Source of the DNA: Ophiobolus disseminans
Taxonomy: Eukaryota > Ascomycota > Dothideomycetes > Pleosporales > Phaeosphaeriaceae
Direction of reading: 5' to 3'
NCBI GenBank assembly: GCA_010093685.1
Contig: MU006225.1
Coordinates: forward strand, 316,507-380,506
DNA: 64,000 nucleotides
This document shows, one piece after another, positions 1 to 10,256 of the stretch. A model generated the notes under the pieces. That model did not search any database. It was not told the DNA's origin and saw only the letters and a list, made by a program, of their open reading frames with translations. Position numbers and translations under genes: made by a program. Numbering within the stretch: position 1 is the first letter of the stretch; every line of letters starts with the position of its first letter.

Positions 1-244
1 CCGCATGAACAGCAAATCCGGGCGTCTGGTTACGCCTTCCCCGAGATTGCCGAGGTCCTCGAACAAGTCATTCTTCAGCTCGATCTTTACGATACTGTCA
101 TATCGACGGGGGTGCACCTACTGGCGCTATTGCATCAGAGGCTCCAAGCGCCTAGCCAGAAGGATATTCAAGCTATCTCCGAAACCTATCGAAGAGGGCG
201 CAAATCCGCACTTTCAGACTCTGATACAAGCGTCCTAGGACGCG

Positions 245-1189
245 ATGATACCACGATTCAAGTACAAGGACCACAATCTATGGGATATGATTCGGGGGTG
301 CGAGGATGAGTACCTTGCGGAGATAGTGGAAGTGCCAGTGAAGGACGACGAAGATGACTACGGTGATGAAAAGGCTACACCAAGGGTAACTCGCGTCTAC
401 TACGATAAACTCCGCGATATCCGCTGCGGGTTTATGGACGTACGGTACCCAAACGGCTGGCCTATTGGACTCCGAGAGCTGCATTGCGACATGTGCGACG
501 CATGGCACACAGACTTCCAATTCCAAGGCTTGCACCCACTACTTCAGTTCCTCGGGGACATGACCATGTGCTTCCGCGGCAATGGAGCGCGCCTCAAAAT
601 CGGTCTCGCTAGAATTTCGACAAACATGGCTCCAAATTCGTGCTTCGAATACTCATGCGAAGAAGCGGTCACGTTCGCAAAGCACCTCAAGAAGCTGTGC
701 GTGGCTGTGGCAGCCGGCGGTGAAGGAGTCGCGACAAATTCGATGGCGCAACCTTGGGTGACTAAGTTTGTCTTTAGCGCTGTAAACATGATCCAAAACG
801 AGGCAAGTCTAACGATTACTGAAGTAGCTCCGCTGCTACAGCGTGCGTTCAGAGGCCACCTTGTACATCGGCGTCATGAATGTCATTCACTTCAAAAGAA
901 CACGGTGGTGCGATGTTTGAGGGCTCAGAGGGACTCAGCCGAGGCATTTCCAACGACGGAGGATTGGGATAGGCACATGGCGGCCTTTTCAGAGCTGACC
1001 AAGATGTGGGAGGCTGCGATAGTTGTGGATACGATTATGGCGGATGTTTCTGCGTGGAGATCCATCTCTGCCGAGGATATCGTGAGGTACGAGAGATGCA
1101 CATCTGTTTGTAATTGGTTTAGTGAATTCGGTTCGCACATTGTTACAGTTGTAAAAGAGCCTTGTGCCCAAACTCGAAACATGATGTGA
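245..1189 (+). CDS. Hypothetical protein, 5' part uncertain
   Basis: An open frame of 314 codons ends with TGA at 1187-1189. I do not recognise the family. The product is soluble-looking, with an acidic stretch near residues 33-43 and a short segment around residues 205-217 (LQRAFRGHLVHRR) that resembles a degenerate IQ calmodulin-binding motif. From position 1 to 309 a different frame (frame 1) also reads as plausible protein and runs off the window edge. The real gene therefore probably starts upstream and changes frame near 230-268, through a short intron (possible acceptors at 262 and 268) or a frameshift. It converges tail-to-tail with the permease that ends at 1419. The existence of a gene is fairly likely, but the start is not settled. 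Confidence 0.5.
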   Translation: MIPRFKYKDHNLWDMIRGCEDEYLAEIVEVPVKDDEDDYGDEKATPRVTRVYYDKLRDIRCGFMDVRYPNGWPIGLRELHCDMCDAWHTDFQFQGLHPLLQFLGDMTMCFRGNGARLKIGLARISTNMAPNSCFEYSCEEAVTFAKHLKKLCVAVAAGGEGVATNSMAQPWVTKFVFSAVNMIQNEASLTITEVAPLLQRAFRGHLVHRRHECHSLQKNTVVRCLRAQRDSAEAFPTTEDWDRHMAAFSELTKMWEAAIVVDTIMADVSAWRSISAEDIVRYERCTSVCNWFSEFGSHIVTVVKEPCAQTRNMM

Positions 1190-1418
1190 TTTGATCCTAT
1201 GATAGCGTGTTATCCTTCTCTACCATTTCCACCATGGTTTCGAGGCGGGTTTACAACGAAGAGAAAACGGGAAAGAGAGCCGGCGATAGCTAAGACCATG
1301 AGCGCCTACAGACCGATGGTGAAATTCAATTTTCTGTTGTTGACCCAGCGAGCGGTGCCTGTAGGTAACAAGAAGGGCCGCCCGCATTCGCAGGTGCCTT
1401 ACACGTGCGTCTCACGCC

Positions 1419-3021
1419 TTAGTATGTATATCGAAAGCTCTCCTCCTCTTGGATAATTTCACCTTGCTCATCAGCTGCACGGTTCTTTCTCCGGAAATGC
1501 ACAAACATGAATGCGCACATGATGATAAGAAGGAACTGTGTTGCCACCGCGCACCACACACCGGTGCGATATGTCGGGTATTCTTTCTGCATGAAAGTTG
1601 TGCTTGCATAAATTCCGCCGATTGCTGCGAAAACGAACTGCACGCCGTTCGCTACGCTCCTTCTGGAGTTGCTCCGGACATTGTTGGATTGGAAGGCGAT
1701 GATGGTAGGCAAATTTGCGTTGCAACCACTTACACCCAAGAACACTCCGAAGTAGCGCGCGCCGGAGTTGGAAGAGTATGCTGTTATGAGTAGCCCCGCA
1801 AATGTGACAGCGGCGTTCATAAGCATCCACGGCATACGAAGGTGGGTGCGATCTGCGAGCCATGCGCATCCTACGGTCCAAAAGATGCTGACCAAATATG
1901 GTGGCGCGCAAAGAAGAAATACAAGCGCGGTGCTGTCGACGATGGTGCCGAGGATGATCTGAATGAAGTAGGCAAACGCGTAAATAGGCGCGGCGCATGT
2001 GAGGAACCTGAGAGCGTGCAGTTAGTAAATGTGCAATTTTTACACCATCGCATTTAAAGTGCATGGGATCGATCTGGACACTTACATAACCCCGTAGACC
2101 CACAACTCCCAATTGGCGACGTGTGTTCGAAATTTTGCCCATGTAAGTTTGTCTGGTTTGGAATCGCGGCGATCACGGTCGATGCGATCTAAGACGATCT
2201 CGAGCTCTTGTTGCGTGAAGCCTTGTAACTTGTTGCTCGCAAGCATCGTGTCTGGGAAGCCGATCACTAGGAAGTAGCCAATGATCGCGATGCCAATCGT
2301 AGCCGCACCCTCAACGCTGTCTCTGTCTTAGCTCATCGGTAGCACAAACTGGAAGTAAGGCCACTCACATAAAAATCCATCTCCAGCCTTGGATACCGTG
2401 AGCACCGTTGAGCTTCACGATCGCCCATGCCAGAATATTACCGAAGGCTGACACAAAGAGGTTGATGAGGTACCACCAACTCATGCGCTGCTGAATCTCG
2501 AAGCGCTGATACCACGTACTCAGCAGGAACATGCAGCATGGTAGGAAGCCAGCTTCGAGTAAGCCGATCAACGCCCTGCATACCACAATCAAGCGCCAAT
2601 CGTTCACCCAGCCCATACCAAGCATGACGAAACCCCAGCTAATGGCGAGGCCATTGAGTAAGTTTTTGGGCCCAATTGGTCGAAGTAGAAGCGTCGTCGG
2701 CATCTCGAATAGACAGTACGTGATGAAAAAGACAAGGAGGGCGATGGAATAGCGGTCACCAATGTCGAAGCGCAGATCTTTATTCATTCCAGCGACACGA
2801 GCATTGGAGAGGTTGACGCGATCGAGTCCAGCAACTGAGTATAGAAGCCCGAGGATTGGGATCAGACGTATATCGACCTTGCGGAGTACTTTGGCCTCGA
2901 GTCGCTTCTGTTCAGGGGATATGTCATCTTCAAACTGGCGGCGTCGAACATTCTTCTCGGTGCCGAGTTCTTCATCGTGGACTTCGATCTCCTTGGGCCC
3001 TGAATCCTTGCGATCAGACAT
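1419..3021 (-). CDS. MFS anion:cation symporter, Dal5/Tna1 (allantoate/nicotinate permease) type
   Basis: Three exons, 3021-2369, 2316-2086 and 2007-1419, give 490 residues. The 52- and 78-bp introns start with GTGAGT and GTAAGT. The hydrophobic profile fits 12 transmembrane helices. The first helix is followed by LDRVNLSNARVAG (about residues 66-78), close to the signature of fungal Dal5/Tna1-type MFS permeases that import small organic anions such as allantoate, nicotinate, pantothenate or biotin precursors. The N-terminal 50 residues are charged and cytosolic. The substrate cannot be told from sequence. No frame breaks are seen. It lies in tandem with, and downstream of, the ribokinase gene on the same strand, 519 bp apart. 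Confidence 0.85.
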
Positions 3022-3540
3022 GGTGGAAGCAGAAAACCGTGTCGTATCTATCTGATCCCGTAATGGTAGGGATGGAGCGGTGTAGAATGGCGCATATGGT
3101 CGACGAATACAAAAACGACAGACTGCCTGCTGTTATAAACATCATTCTGCTTCGATGCTCGGCTCTTCCTTTGTCGGCCATCGGAAAAGGATATGAGTCT
3201 ATGCGGAAAGAAGAACGGTGGTTTACTGATCCATGCGTGCGCAAGATCGTCGTCATGATGGCCAAGTGCTTATTTCCGTCTTTGTTTCGGGGACAGCTTT
3301 CAGCATTACCGGATCTACCAATGGAACGAACTAATCGATGTTAGTAAGTTGCAGTCCCTGATGCATGCATAAGCGAAAGCCGTTGCTCTCGGCTGATGCT
3401 AAGCTGAAAATGGGGATGGCCGGAAATTGTTACCCAGCCCATGTACCTCAACGGTCGCAACTCCTTTTGTAAACCTGTTTTGAACTGGGATAATGATGAG
3501 TGTCGACTTCTAGATGTTTGTTGGTATTGTCATATCAACT
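3022..3540. other. Intergenic region, promoter side of the permease
   Basis: This 519-bp gap lies between the ribokinase stop and the permease start on the minus strand. It should hold the permease promoter and the ribokinase 3' UTR. A 10-bp palindrome ATGCATGCAT lies near 3361-3370. No gene is visible. Confidence 0.5.
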
Positions 3541-4630
3541 CTACGGTCCTGGTACTTCATCCGCCCACGGAATGCTAGATTGCGCGCCAGCTTTCTGCAC
3601 TGTCATAGATGCAGCACGGTTGGCATGTGCAATAGCCACATCGAGTTCGAAGTCTGTTCCGTGCGACATAGCCTTCCAACGCGCTACCGAGACGGTGTAT
3701 GCGCCTGCAAAAGTGTCGCCTGCCGCTGTCGTGTCGACTACTTTTACCTTTCGCGCTGGCACGATATGACCATCCTGGGACTCTGATTGTTGTTTCGCGG
3801 TCTTGTAGAAGACTCCCTGCATCCCTATCAGTGACATTTTCACAAGCCCTGAGAGAATGCGATTGTACCTCGCCACCAAGCGTGATGATAACATTCCTGA
3901 CACCTCGAGCAATAAATATTGCGGCGACTTCGTTCCAGTTCGCCGGGTTTTCAATACCAGATAAAATGGCGGCTTCTGTTTCGTTAACGATGAGATGGCC
4001 CAAGCCTTGATACGCTTCATCGGGGAGGGGAACAGCCGGTGCAGGGTTGATAATTGTCTCAACACCTTTCCGTCTCGCGACTCTCATGTTATGCAGAACC
4101 TAGCACTCGTCAGCATCGGTCAGAGGAAGTCCATGTAGCAATGAATGCACACATACTACTTTGAGCGGTAGCTCCAGTTGGAAAAGCGCCACGCTCGCAT
4201 CTGCGTCCACCAGGTCTTTCTCTTCAACTTCATAATTCGCGCCCGGACAGAACATGATCCTGTTTTCTCCCGTGCCTGTCTCGACTGTAATTACAGCGAC
4301 TCCAGTCTTCTTGCCCTCCAAGATCTTTATGCTATTGGTGTTCAAGCCATCAGCTTGCAGTGCTTTCAAGAACCCGGAGTGGAATTCATCGTCACCCACA
4401 GCTCCTACCATGCGCACTTCGACATCTGATTTTTCGCCTTCCAAAGCTTGCTGCTGGGTCCGGGACAAGCGTGCGCAAGCGACAGCTTGATTTGCACCTT
4501 TGCCTCCCCAACCGATGTTGAAAGACTCCGCTGTCAATGTTTCGCCGCCAACGGGGACTCGCGGTGTGCGGGTGACAAGATCGACATTGAGGGAGCCGAT
4601 CACGGATATGACGGGTGATCTGGAAGACAT
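3541..4630 (-). CDS. RBK1: Ribokinase (PfkB family)
   Basis: Three exons, 4630-4157, 4099-3869 and 3816-3541, give 326 residues, normal for eukaryotic ribokinase. The enzyme phosphorylates D-ribose to ribose 5-phosphate in the cytosol. The N-terminal PfkB signature GWGGKGANQAV is at residues 40-50. The C-terminal signature DTTAAGDTFAG is at about residues 263-273, and its GD aspartate (about 269) is the expected catalytic base. A NPAPA segment and the ITLGGEG strand before it are also in place. The introns of 57 and 52 bp have GTATGT and GTACAA donors and remove in-frame stops. No lesions are seen. A different PfkB sugar kinase is possible, but all ribokinase landmarks are present. Confidence 0.92.
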
Positions 4631-6124
4631 CTGTCGTTGTCGTGTTGTTTGTTTGGTGCTGCTGCGGGTTGGGTGATCATGCGGCTCAAATTAGATTGCT
4701 GCGCTACCGGTACCGGTAAGAGGCCGGGGCTGTCCGGCCCTTCCACTCTCAGCACACCACGCGATCACTCCCTCTACAGACACATCCAAGGAGCCCAGTA
4801 ATAGCCTTCTGGCCACATAAAAACTGTCGCAAGATGCCCTCCCTATCATGAGCTCTGCTATAGCTGGATTCTGCGCCGCATCAGGACATCGCGGTGACGC
4901 AACCCTCGCCACTCGGCAATCCATCGATTCCCGTACCGAGGCGCCAATCGTCGGCCTATCCAAGTGTCAACCCACGAGGAGGGAAACGAGAATCCTCGGA
5001 CAGAAACGACGGCGTACAGTACTCAAGCATTTGGAAAATCGAGGATATCATAAGTACTTAAGCTGAGAGTCTAGCATGAGGTTGTTAGATAATTGCCTAG
5101 ATCGTGCAACTTCATTGTAACGAGCGGTTTGATCCGCAGGTTGCTGATTGTCTAGGGTCCCAAAGAAAACGACAGTCCTATCATACCATGACCGATCAAT
5201 GACTAACTAAGTCGTAGACCATGGCCGATCCGGAATTTCAGGCTACGTTTTCGTATCGCGATAATGCCGCGGCAGGGTCGTCTACTTAAGGCCTTACCAC
5301 TTCGAAATGTATTTTTACTCGACTTCACGCCTGTTCACGACGTTCGTGATTCTATGAAGACCTCCAAAAACTCACTTACAAGGGCATGCATAAGTACTCA
5401 TGCAAATATGCTCCCTGAAAACAATGTCTCATCAGTGAAATGAGGCACAGATGAGACAGACGTGGAGAGGGCGCCACAAGCTCCGGTAACGCCAATTGCC
5501 TCCCATGAGGATCAGGAAACAAGCACTGCGCCATATAACCAGCGATTGATATCTTCATCTATTTGTATGTCAAACTCAATTGCTCATAGCAAGCAATAAA
5601 GGTATTGCAAGCAAGCAAGTGTAGGTACATGAAAAGGCAGCTGCCGTGTATTTTGAAAAACCATCAGTCTTGCGCTTCCCACTGCAAGCATCTGGCCATG
5701 AAGGGTTATGATAGGGTTTGGACTACCGTTCCATAGAAGTGCTGCGCTTCGTATACAAACTTGATGAGAGGAAGAAGAGCCAAACGAGAACTGACAGTGA
5801 ATGGGTTACTTGTCAGCTTTTGTTTGGATGAAGACTACTTTGATGCGAGGGGTTCACGAGTTGTGAAACCGAATTGTTATCAGCTTTTTACCGATATTTC
5901 ATTCACAGGCAGCATTGTGGGCCAACAATGCCGGTTGCTCTACGCATATAAAACTTACCTTGGGCCCTGTTCTTCAACATCTACATCTCGCCCTCACGCC
6001 TTCAACTCCTTCAACCAACTCGAAAGAACCCGCAGTACCCGAGTCTCAATTCAGCTTCTGACCGGAAAACATATACGATCCACCAACGGTACCATAAATA
6101 TATGTTTTCACAAGCGCCATTACC
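4631..6124. other. Long intergenic region
   Basis: About 1.5 kb without a convincing gene. It includes the ribokinase promoter. A 14-bp palindrome TACCGGTACCGGTA lies at 4705-4718. Near the right end a TATAAAA box at 5947-5953 precedes the ATG at 6125. ORFs here are short and look random. Confidence 0.5.
5947..5953 (+). promoter_or_regulatory. TATA box candidate
   Basis: TATAAAA lies about 172 bp upstream of the ATG at 6125. The stretch between is CT/CA-rich, as is common in fungal 5' UTRs. Confidence 0.4.
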
Positions 6125-6555
6125 ATGAACCAGGGAAATACTACCAACACATCAGGTACGCCAGCCGTTACTCTGAGTACCCTAGCCAAACTTCGTGTCC
6201 TCGGCCGCCAGCAGCGTGCGACTCTCGCTTATGGTCCAGCCACAGAGATCTGTAGCCAAGACGGCCAAGAGGTCCTTGCCGAGATACCTTGTCGTCTATT
6301 CACCGTTCTCTCGGGAAAGAAGGACTTGGACCCGCAGCAGATCTGCTTACACGAAGGCATCCTCCCCGTGGCCGCCAAGGACCTAGTCGCGCAGAGGAAC
6401 GTGTCAAATTTGAGGCGATCAAGAAGGAAGACGCGGAGCTGGGCAGAATTGTGCATGAGAAGATGCGCCATGCGGGCAGCAAGTACACCGCGAAGGAGGC
6501 GCGGTACATCTACAACACGTTTGGCAAACGTGTTCCTGTGACGGCTGGTGGCTGA
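6125..6555 (+). CDS. Small hypothetical protein, frame broken in the middle
   Basis: The N-terminal part reads well in the frame that starts at 6125 (MNQGNTTNTSGTP, then a basic LAKLRVLGRQQ segment), up to about 6390. The C-terminal part reads well in another frame that ends with TGA at 6553-6555, with a charged helix (KFEAIKKEDAELG) followed by TAKEARYIYNTFGKR. The two must be joined by a short intron, for which candidate donors lie near 6270-6290 with an acceptor near 6335, or by a one-base frameshift near 6380-6395. The combined product would be about 125-140 residues. I do not recognise the family. An upstream TATA box supports transcription. Confidence 0.45.
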
Positions 6556-6973
6556 ACCAGCGGCCAGCAATACCATGGCGGTGTGAAACAGAAGATGATG
6601 GCCCTACAAGGACCATAGACATAAGGGCTGTCCGGTATCGTCGATAGTTTGAGGCTTGTAGAACGCATGCAAATATATTCAATAAATTTAAAATGTACAC
6701 TCCAGTTGTGAATTATATGCTTTCGGAGAAAAATGACTTGCTTCAAAACTCTCGATGCTGTAGGCATTGAATCGGAAAAGCAGAGCAATGGCGTGGAAGT
6801 GAACGCATATTGCTGTTTGAATCAAATAGTGGCTGTAACAAGCAACGAGTGCAATCAATGCTAACGTAGTCTTGGAATGAAGCACAAAAGAACGGTGAAT
6901 GTGCCGCTATGAGCAGGTAATTTGTGCGTAGTCTTACTGCTCGCGCTTGTTTAGGTGAGTGACCTACGTTAGC
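6556..6973. other. Intergenic region
   Basis: 418 bp between the small gene and the F-box/ankyrin remnant. It is AT-rich around 6670-6720. No gene or recognisable signal is seen. Confidence 0.4.
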
Positions 6974-8320
6974 ATGGATCTCCTCGACTTTCCACCAGAG
7001 ATTTTCCAGGGCATTATGCACGACCTTGTGGCTGTTGTCGGCGTGCGGGCTTCGTGGACTTTGCGCACAACCTGCCGTAAGTTGCAATACATTTGGGTGC
7101 CATGCTCTGACGTGAGAGCTCTAGATATACTGACACTTTAAGGTACCTTGCTCGCGAGATCAGCCAAGATGTCTTTGGACACCCTCGGCCAAGAAGATGT
7201 AGCTCTCATTGTGAAGAACAACCTCGATATCATGCTCCTCAATCGGTTCAAGAAGCCACTTAACACGAAGCCAGCGCTTCTCAACAAACTTCTGGAGATA
7301 GACACATTCGTTGTCAAAGCATTTAGGCCGGATACAAGATCAAAGGCCCAAGACCTCTCTCGCAACCTGTGCAAAGTTTTCGGTGCTTGCATTGGCAGAG
7401 AGGATGTGTTGTCACTTCTCGGAGAAGCCCCACCGATCGGCTACGAGGATTGCATCGACTATCTAAAAAGGACCATTAGACTGGTCGAAGAAGATTGCGG
7501 CAGCAATTGCCATTGGTGACCATGACCTGCTGCGAAACTTCTTATCCGAGAACATCAACGCCATGACTTGGCCCTCGCCTCTCTTGGACTAGTTCTTTCG
7601 TTCGTCATCTGCCACGGGGATGCTGGTATTGTGCGCATCGTGTTTCGGCGTATGAAGCATGGGGGTGCAAATGGTATATTCCTGTCTGAGGCTTTGACCA
7701 GCTACCCCTATAGACATACGGGGGGAAAGATCTCCGCCCTGACATACGCTGTCATTTCAGAGCGACCAGCAACACTAGCCGTCATCGAGGAGTTCCGAGA
7801 GGAGCTCAAAATTCCTTTGTCCAAGAAAGACTACAATCTTCTACTCTCCGAAGCCATATCATCCAGAGTGATAGAATCAGTTAGGGCAGTGTTACGCCTC
7901 AAGGTTTATGGCGGCGCGAACATCACACTGAATCATCTCAAGGAGGCTTCCAAAACCCACAGAGAGGACATTATGGTAGAAATGATTACCAGTCCTGGCA
8001 TGAGCTTGAACCAAGCTTACGTCGACGCTTCGCCGCTCATCCTGGCTGTGCGCTCTGGTGATGTGCACATGGTCCGCACAGTGCTCAAAGCTGGCGCCGA
8101 TGTCGACATGAAAGTCAACGCGAACACAGGATTTACTCGAAGGCAGCACTCGTTGAGGCCATGTTAACTGGCAGGGATGCCATTGCCAGGTACTATTGGA
8201 CCATGGTGCTGCGATACCTCCCCGTGCTTCTTGGCCCAGCTACCATCACAGCAACGGTTGGAAACATAGAGGTGTTCGAGAACGAGAAACGAAACAGGAG
8301 TAGGCGCTAACCCACAAGGC
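6974..8320 (+). pseudogene. Decayed F-box-like/ankyrin-repeat protein gene
   Basis: The start at 6974 (MDLLDFPPEIFQGIM) matches the N-terminal F-box-like helix found in many ankyrin proteins of Pezizomycotina. Exon 1 ends at 7076, followed by a 66-bp intron with GTAAGT donor. The downstream frame then breaks several times, near 7490, 7565, 8130-8150 and 8190-8200. Between the breaks, ankyrin-like helices remain, for example the DASPLILAVRSGDVHMVRT stretch around 8030-8085 and, in a shifted frame, LLDHGAA near 8195. Such proteins usually act as protein-binding scaffolds or ubiquitin-ligase adaptors. With at least three or four frameshifts this copy is unlikely to make a full product. Extra introns could explain one break but not all. 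The 3' limit is not clear. Confidence 0.6.
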
Positions 8321-8971
8321 GACCTACGAAGAACGCATTCCCATACCCATTTCGACTTTTACCGCGCGATCCACTCTCCACTCGGGCTATCACACGATAG
8401 TAATACGTGACACGGCCAGTATACAATGGCCTCAAAGCGGGCATCAAGGGAAATCGGACGCTGGAACATCGGGACTCATTGGTACTTATTTGAGACGCTG
8501 CATGGCGCAGATTCGCTGTTGAGCGACTTCAGTCGGACACGAACGTTGGATGTTCTTCAAGACGCAATCTCGACGTATTCCTCGCTAAGAGTATTAGCCT
8601 CTTAGGCCTGAGCTCGAGCAGGTTTGACACGACGTTGATGCGGAAGATAGAACATGATCTTCGAGCCGCTATGGATTGCTACGCTAGTAATCATCCTCGT
8701 CAAAAGCTGCATGTGTTATGAAAGTTTCTGATGGGCATTTGTGATTGATAAGATTCATTCTACTAATTGCATTAGTTCATAGATATTATGCAACAACCTA
8801 CGTTTTAAAGAATTGTATTGTGAGTATCAGGCACGGTTTGATCGAAAAGAGAATTGCCGATGATGCAGGGATTGGCAAAGCTGAAGTCATAGCCTTGCTT
8901 CGCCACAATCACAACGCCTTTGTACAACCTTGCTGCGCCCGGTTTGAAATTACTGATATGCCTAGGTAGCC
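8321..8971. other. Intergenic or decayed sequence
   Basis: About 650 bp without a supportable gene. It may include further decayed 3' sequence of the ankyrin gene. The short ORF at 8745-8969 has no recognisable feature. Confidence 0.35.
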
Positions 8972-10081
8972 ATGCCGGCTGCATCTGAAGATGTTTTTCC
9001 TGATACCCTCATTTACCTGAGTGCCATGGCGTCGCTTACGCCTTTTGCCAAAACCTCGATCATCTTAAGCTGGCTATTGGTCGGACTGGCCTTTCTGTCC
9101 ACTATGGCGCAATTGTTATGGTTAACAATAAAGAGATCGAGGTTCACCGTTGTGGAAGGTTGTGTTTGTGCGGCACTGGTGGTTAGCATTTCGCTTGTCG
9201 CACAAACAACCTGGGCCATGACTAACGAAGGTGCCGGACGTGACCAGTCGGACATGGAGAAGAGAAACATAGCTGCATTTGCAAAGGTAGAAGAGTCTCC
9301 CGATCAAGACCATCAAGATCTCGTTGACCATGTTTAGTCTCTGACCATCAACGAAGTACTCTGGTCAATAGCTGGCGCGTTAACTAGGGTATCTGGGTGC
9401 TGTCTACTACTTCAGCTCTTTCACACAGCTGTGATACTTTGTTGGAGTCTCACTGCGACTTTTTGTGTATGCATCGCCCATGGCATCGCTTTAGTAATCG
9501 AAGTCTGCCTTATTTGCCGTCCACTGGCGGCTCAGTGGGACAATGATATAGGGGGGCTTTGTGGAAACCAGATGGCATCATTTGCTGCGATCGAGATTAT
9601 CGGGTTGTACTAGACGCGGCTCTGTTAGTTTCACCGATACCGGCCGTGCTTCGCCTCAATATGAGCTACAAGAAAAAAGTAAAAGTCATAGCCGCTCTCG
9701 ACATCAGTGTTATGTAAGCAAATAATGACTTGCGACGTACGGAACTGATACAAAAGTAGCATATTAGTTGTGACATCTCTGCGCTTGAAGGCTCTCCAGC
9801 TTGCAGTGTCTACTGACTTTACATACTCGAAGAGTTATCTTAGCCTACTATCTGCTGCGGGCTGTCTACTTAGCATCGTGCTTTGCGGCGCGATCGCAAT
9901 ATATCGTATTCTGATCGATGCGAAAATAAGGATGAGTCGCGATATACAAATCCCAGTCCCTGTTCACCGACGAATCTATAACCAGACATTCATAACACTG
10001 GGCTCTCTAGGGTGGTCCAGACGAGGTGGACAATTACTTTCCGAGAGTGTGCGAACCGAGCAAACAGATACATACGGTTGA
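8972..10081 (+). pseudogene. Fungal rhodopsin-domain integral membrane protein, frame-disrupted
   Basis: Exon 1 (8972-9286), a 51-bp intron (9287-9337), a second exon from 9338, a 46-bp intron (9714-9759) and a last exon 9760-10081 give a multi-helix membrane protein. Family landmarks are the CRPLAAQWD segment near 9510-9540, followed by the SPIPAVLRL helix and its charged loop, as in the plant-pathogen-rich fungal rhodopsin-domain family (PF20684). Within exon 2 the frame shifts near 9605. The reading frame ends at TAG 9611-9613, while the next helix continues one base out of phase, consistent with loss of a single base. Unless this is a sequencing error the gene is broken. An intact relative lies at 34665-35955. 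Confidence 0.6.
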
Positions 10082-10256
10082 TACATATTGAACCACCTCG
10101 TTCTCAGACATCATCGAGATATGAGAAAGAGCAAATACAGTGGGCTAGTTCTTTAGGATGTGCGCGGAGTGTGAGACCCGAGAAGAAGAACGCTCGAAAA
10201 TCTCAGGCAAAGGGAAGCCGAGGTAGATGCGTCCATTGAAGCACCGGCAAGGGCGT

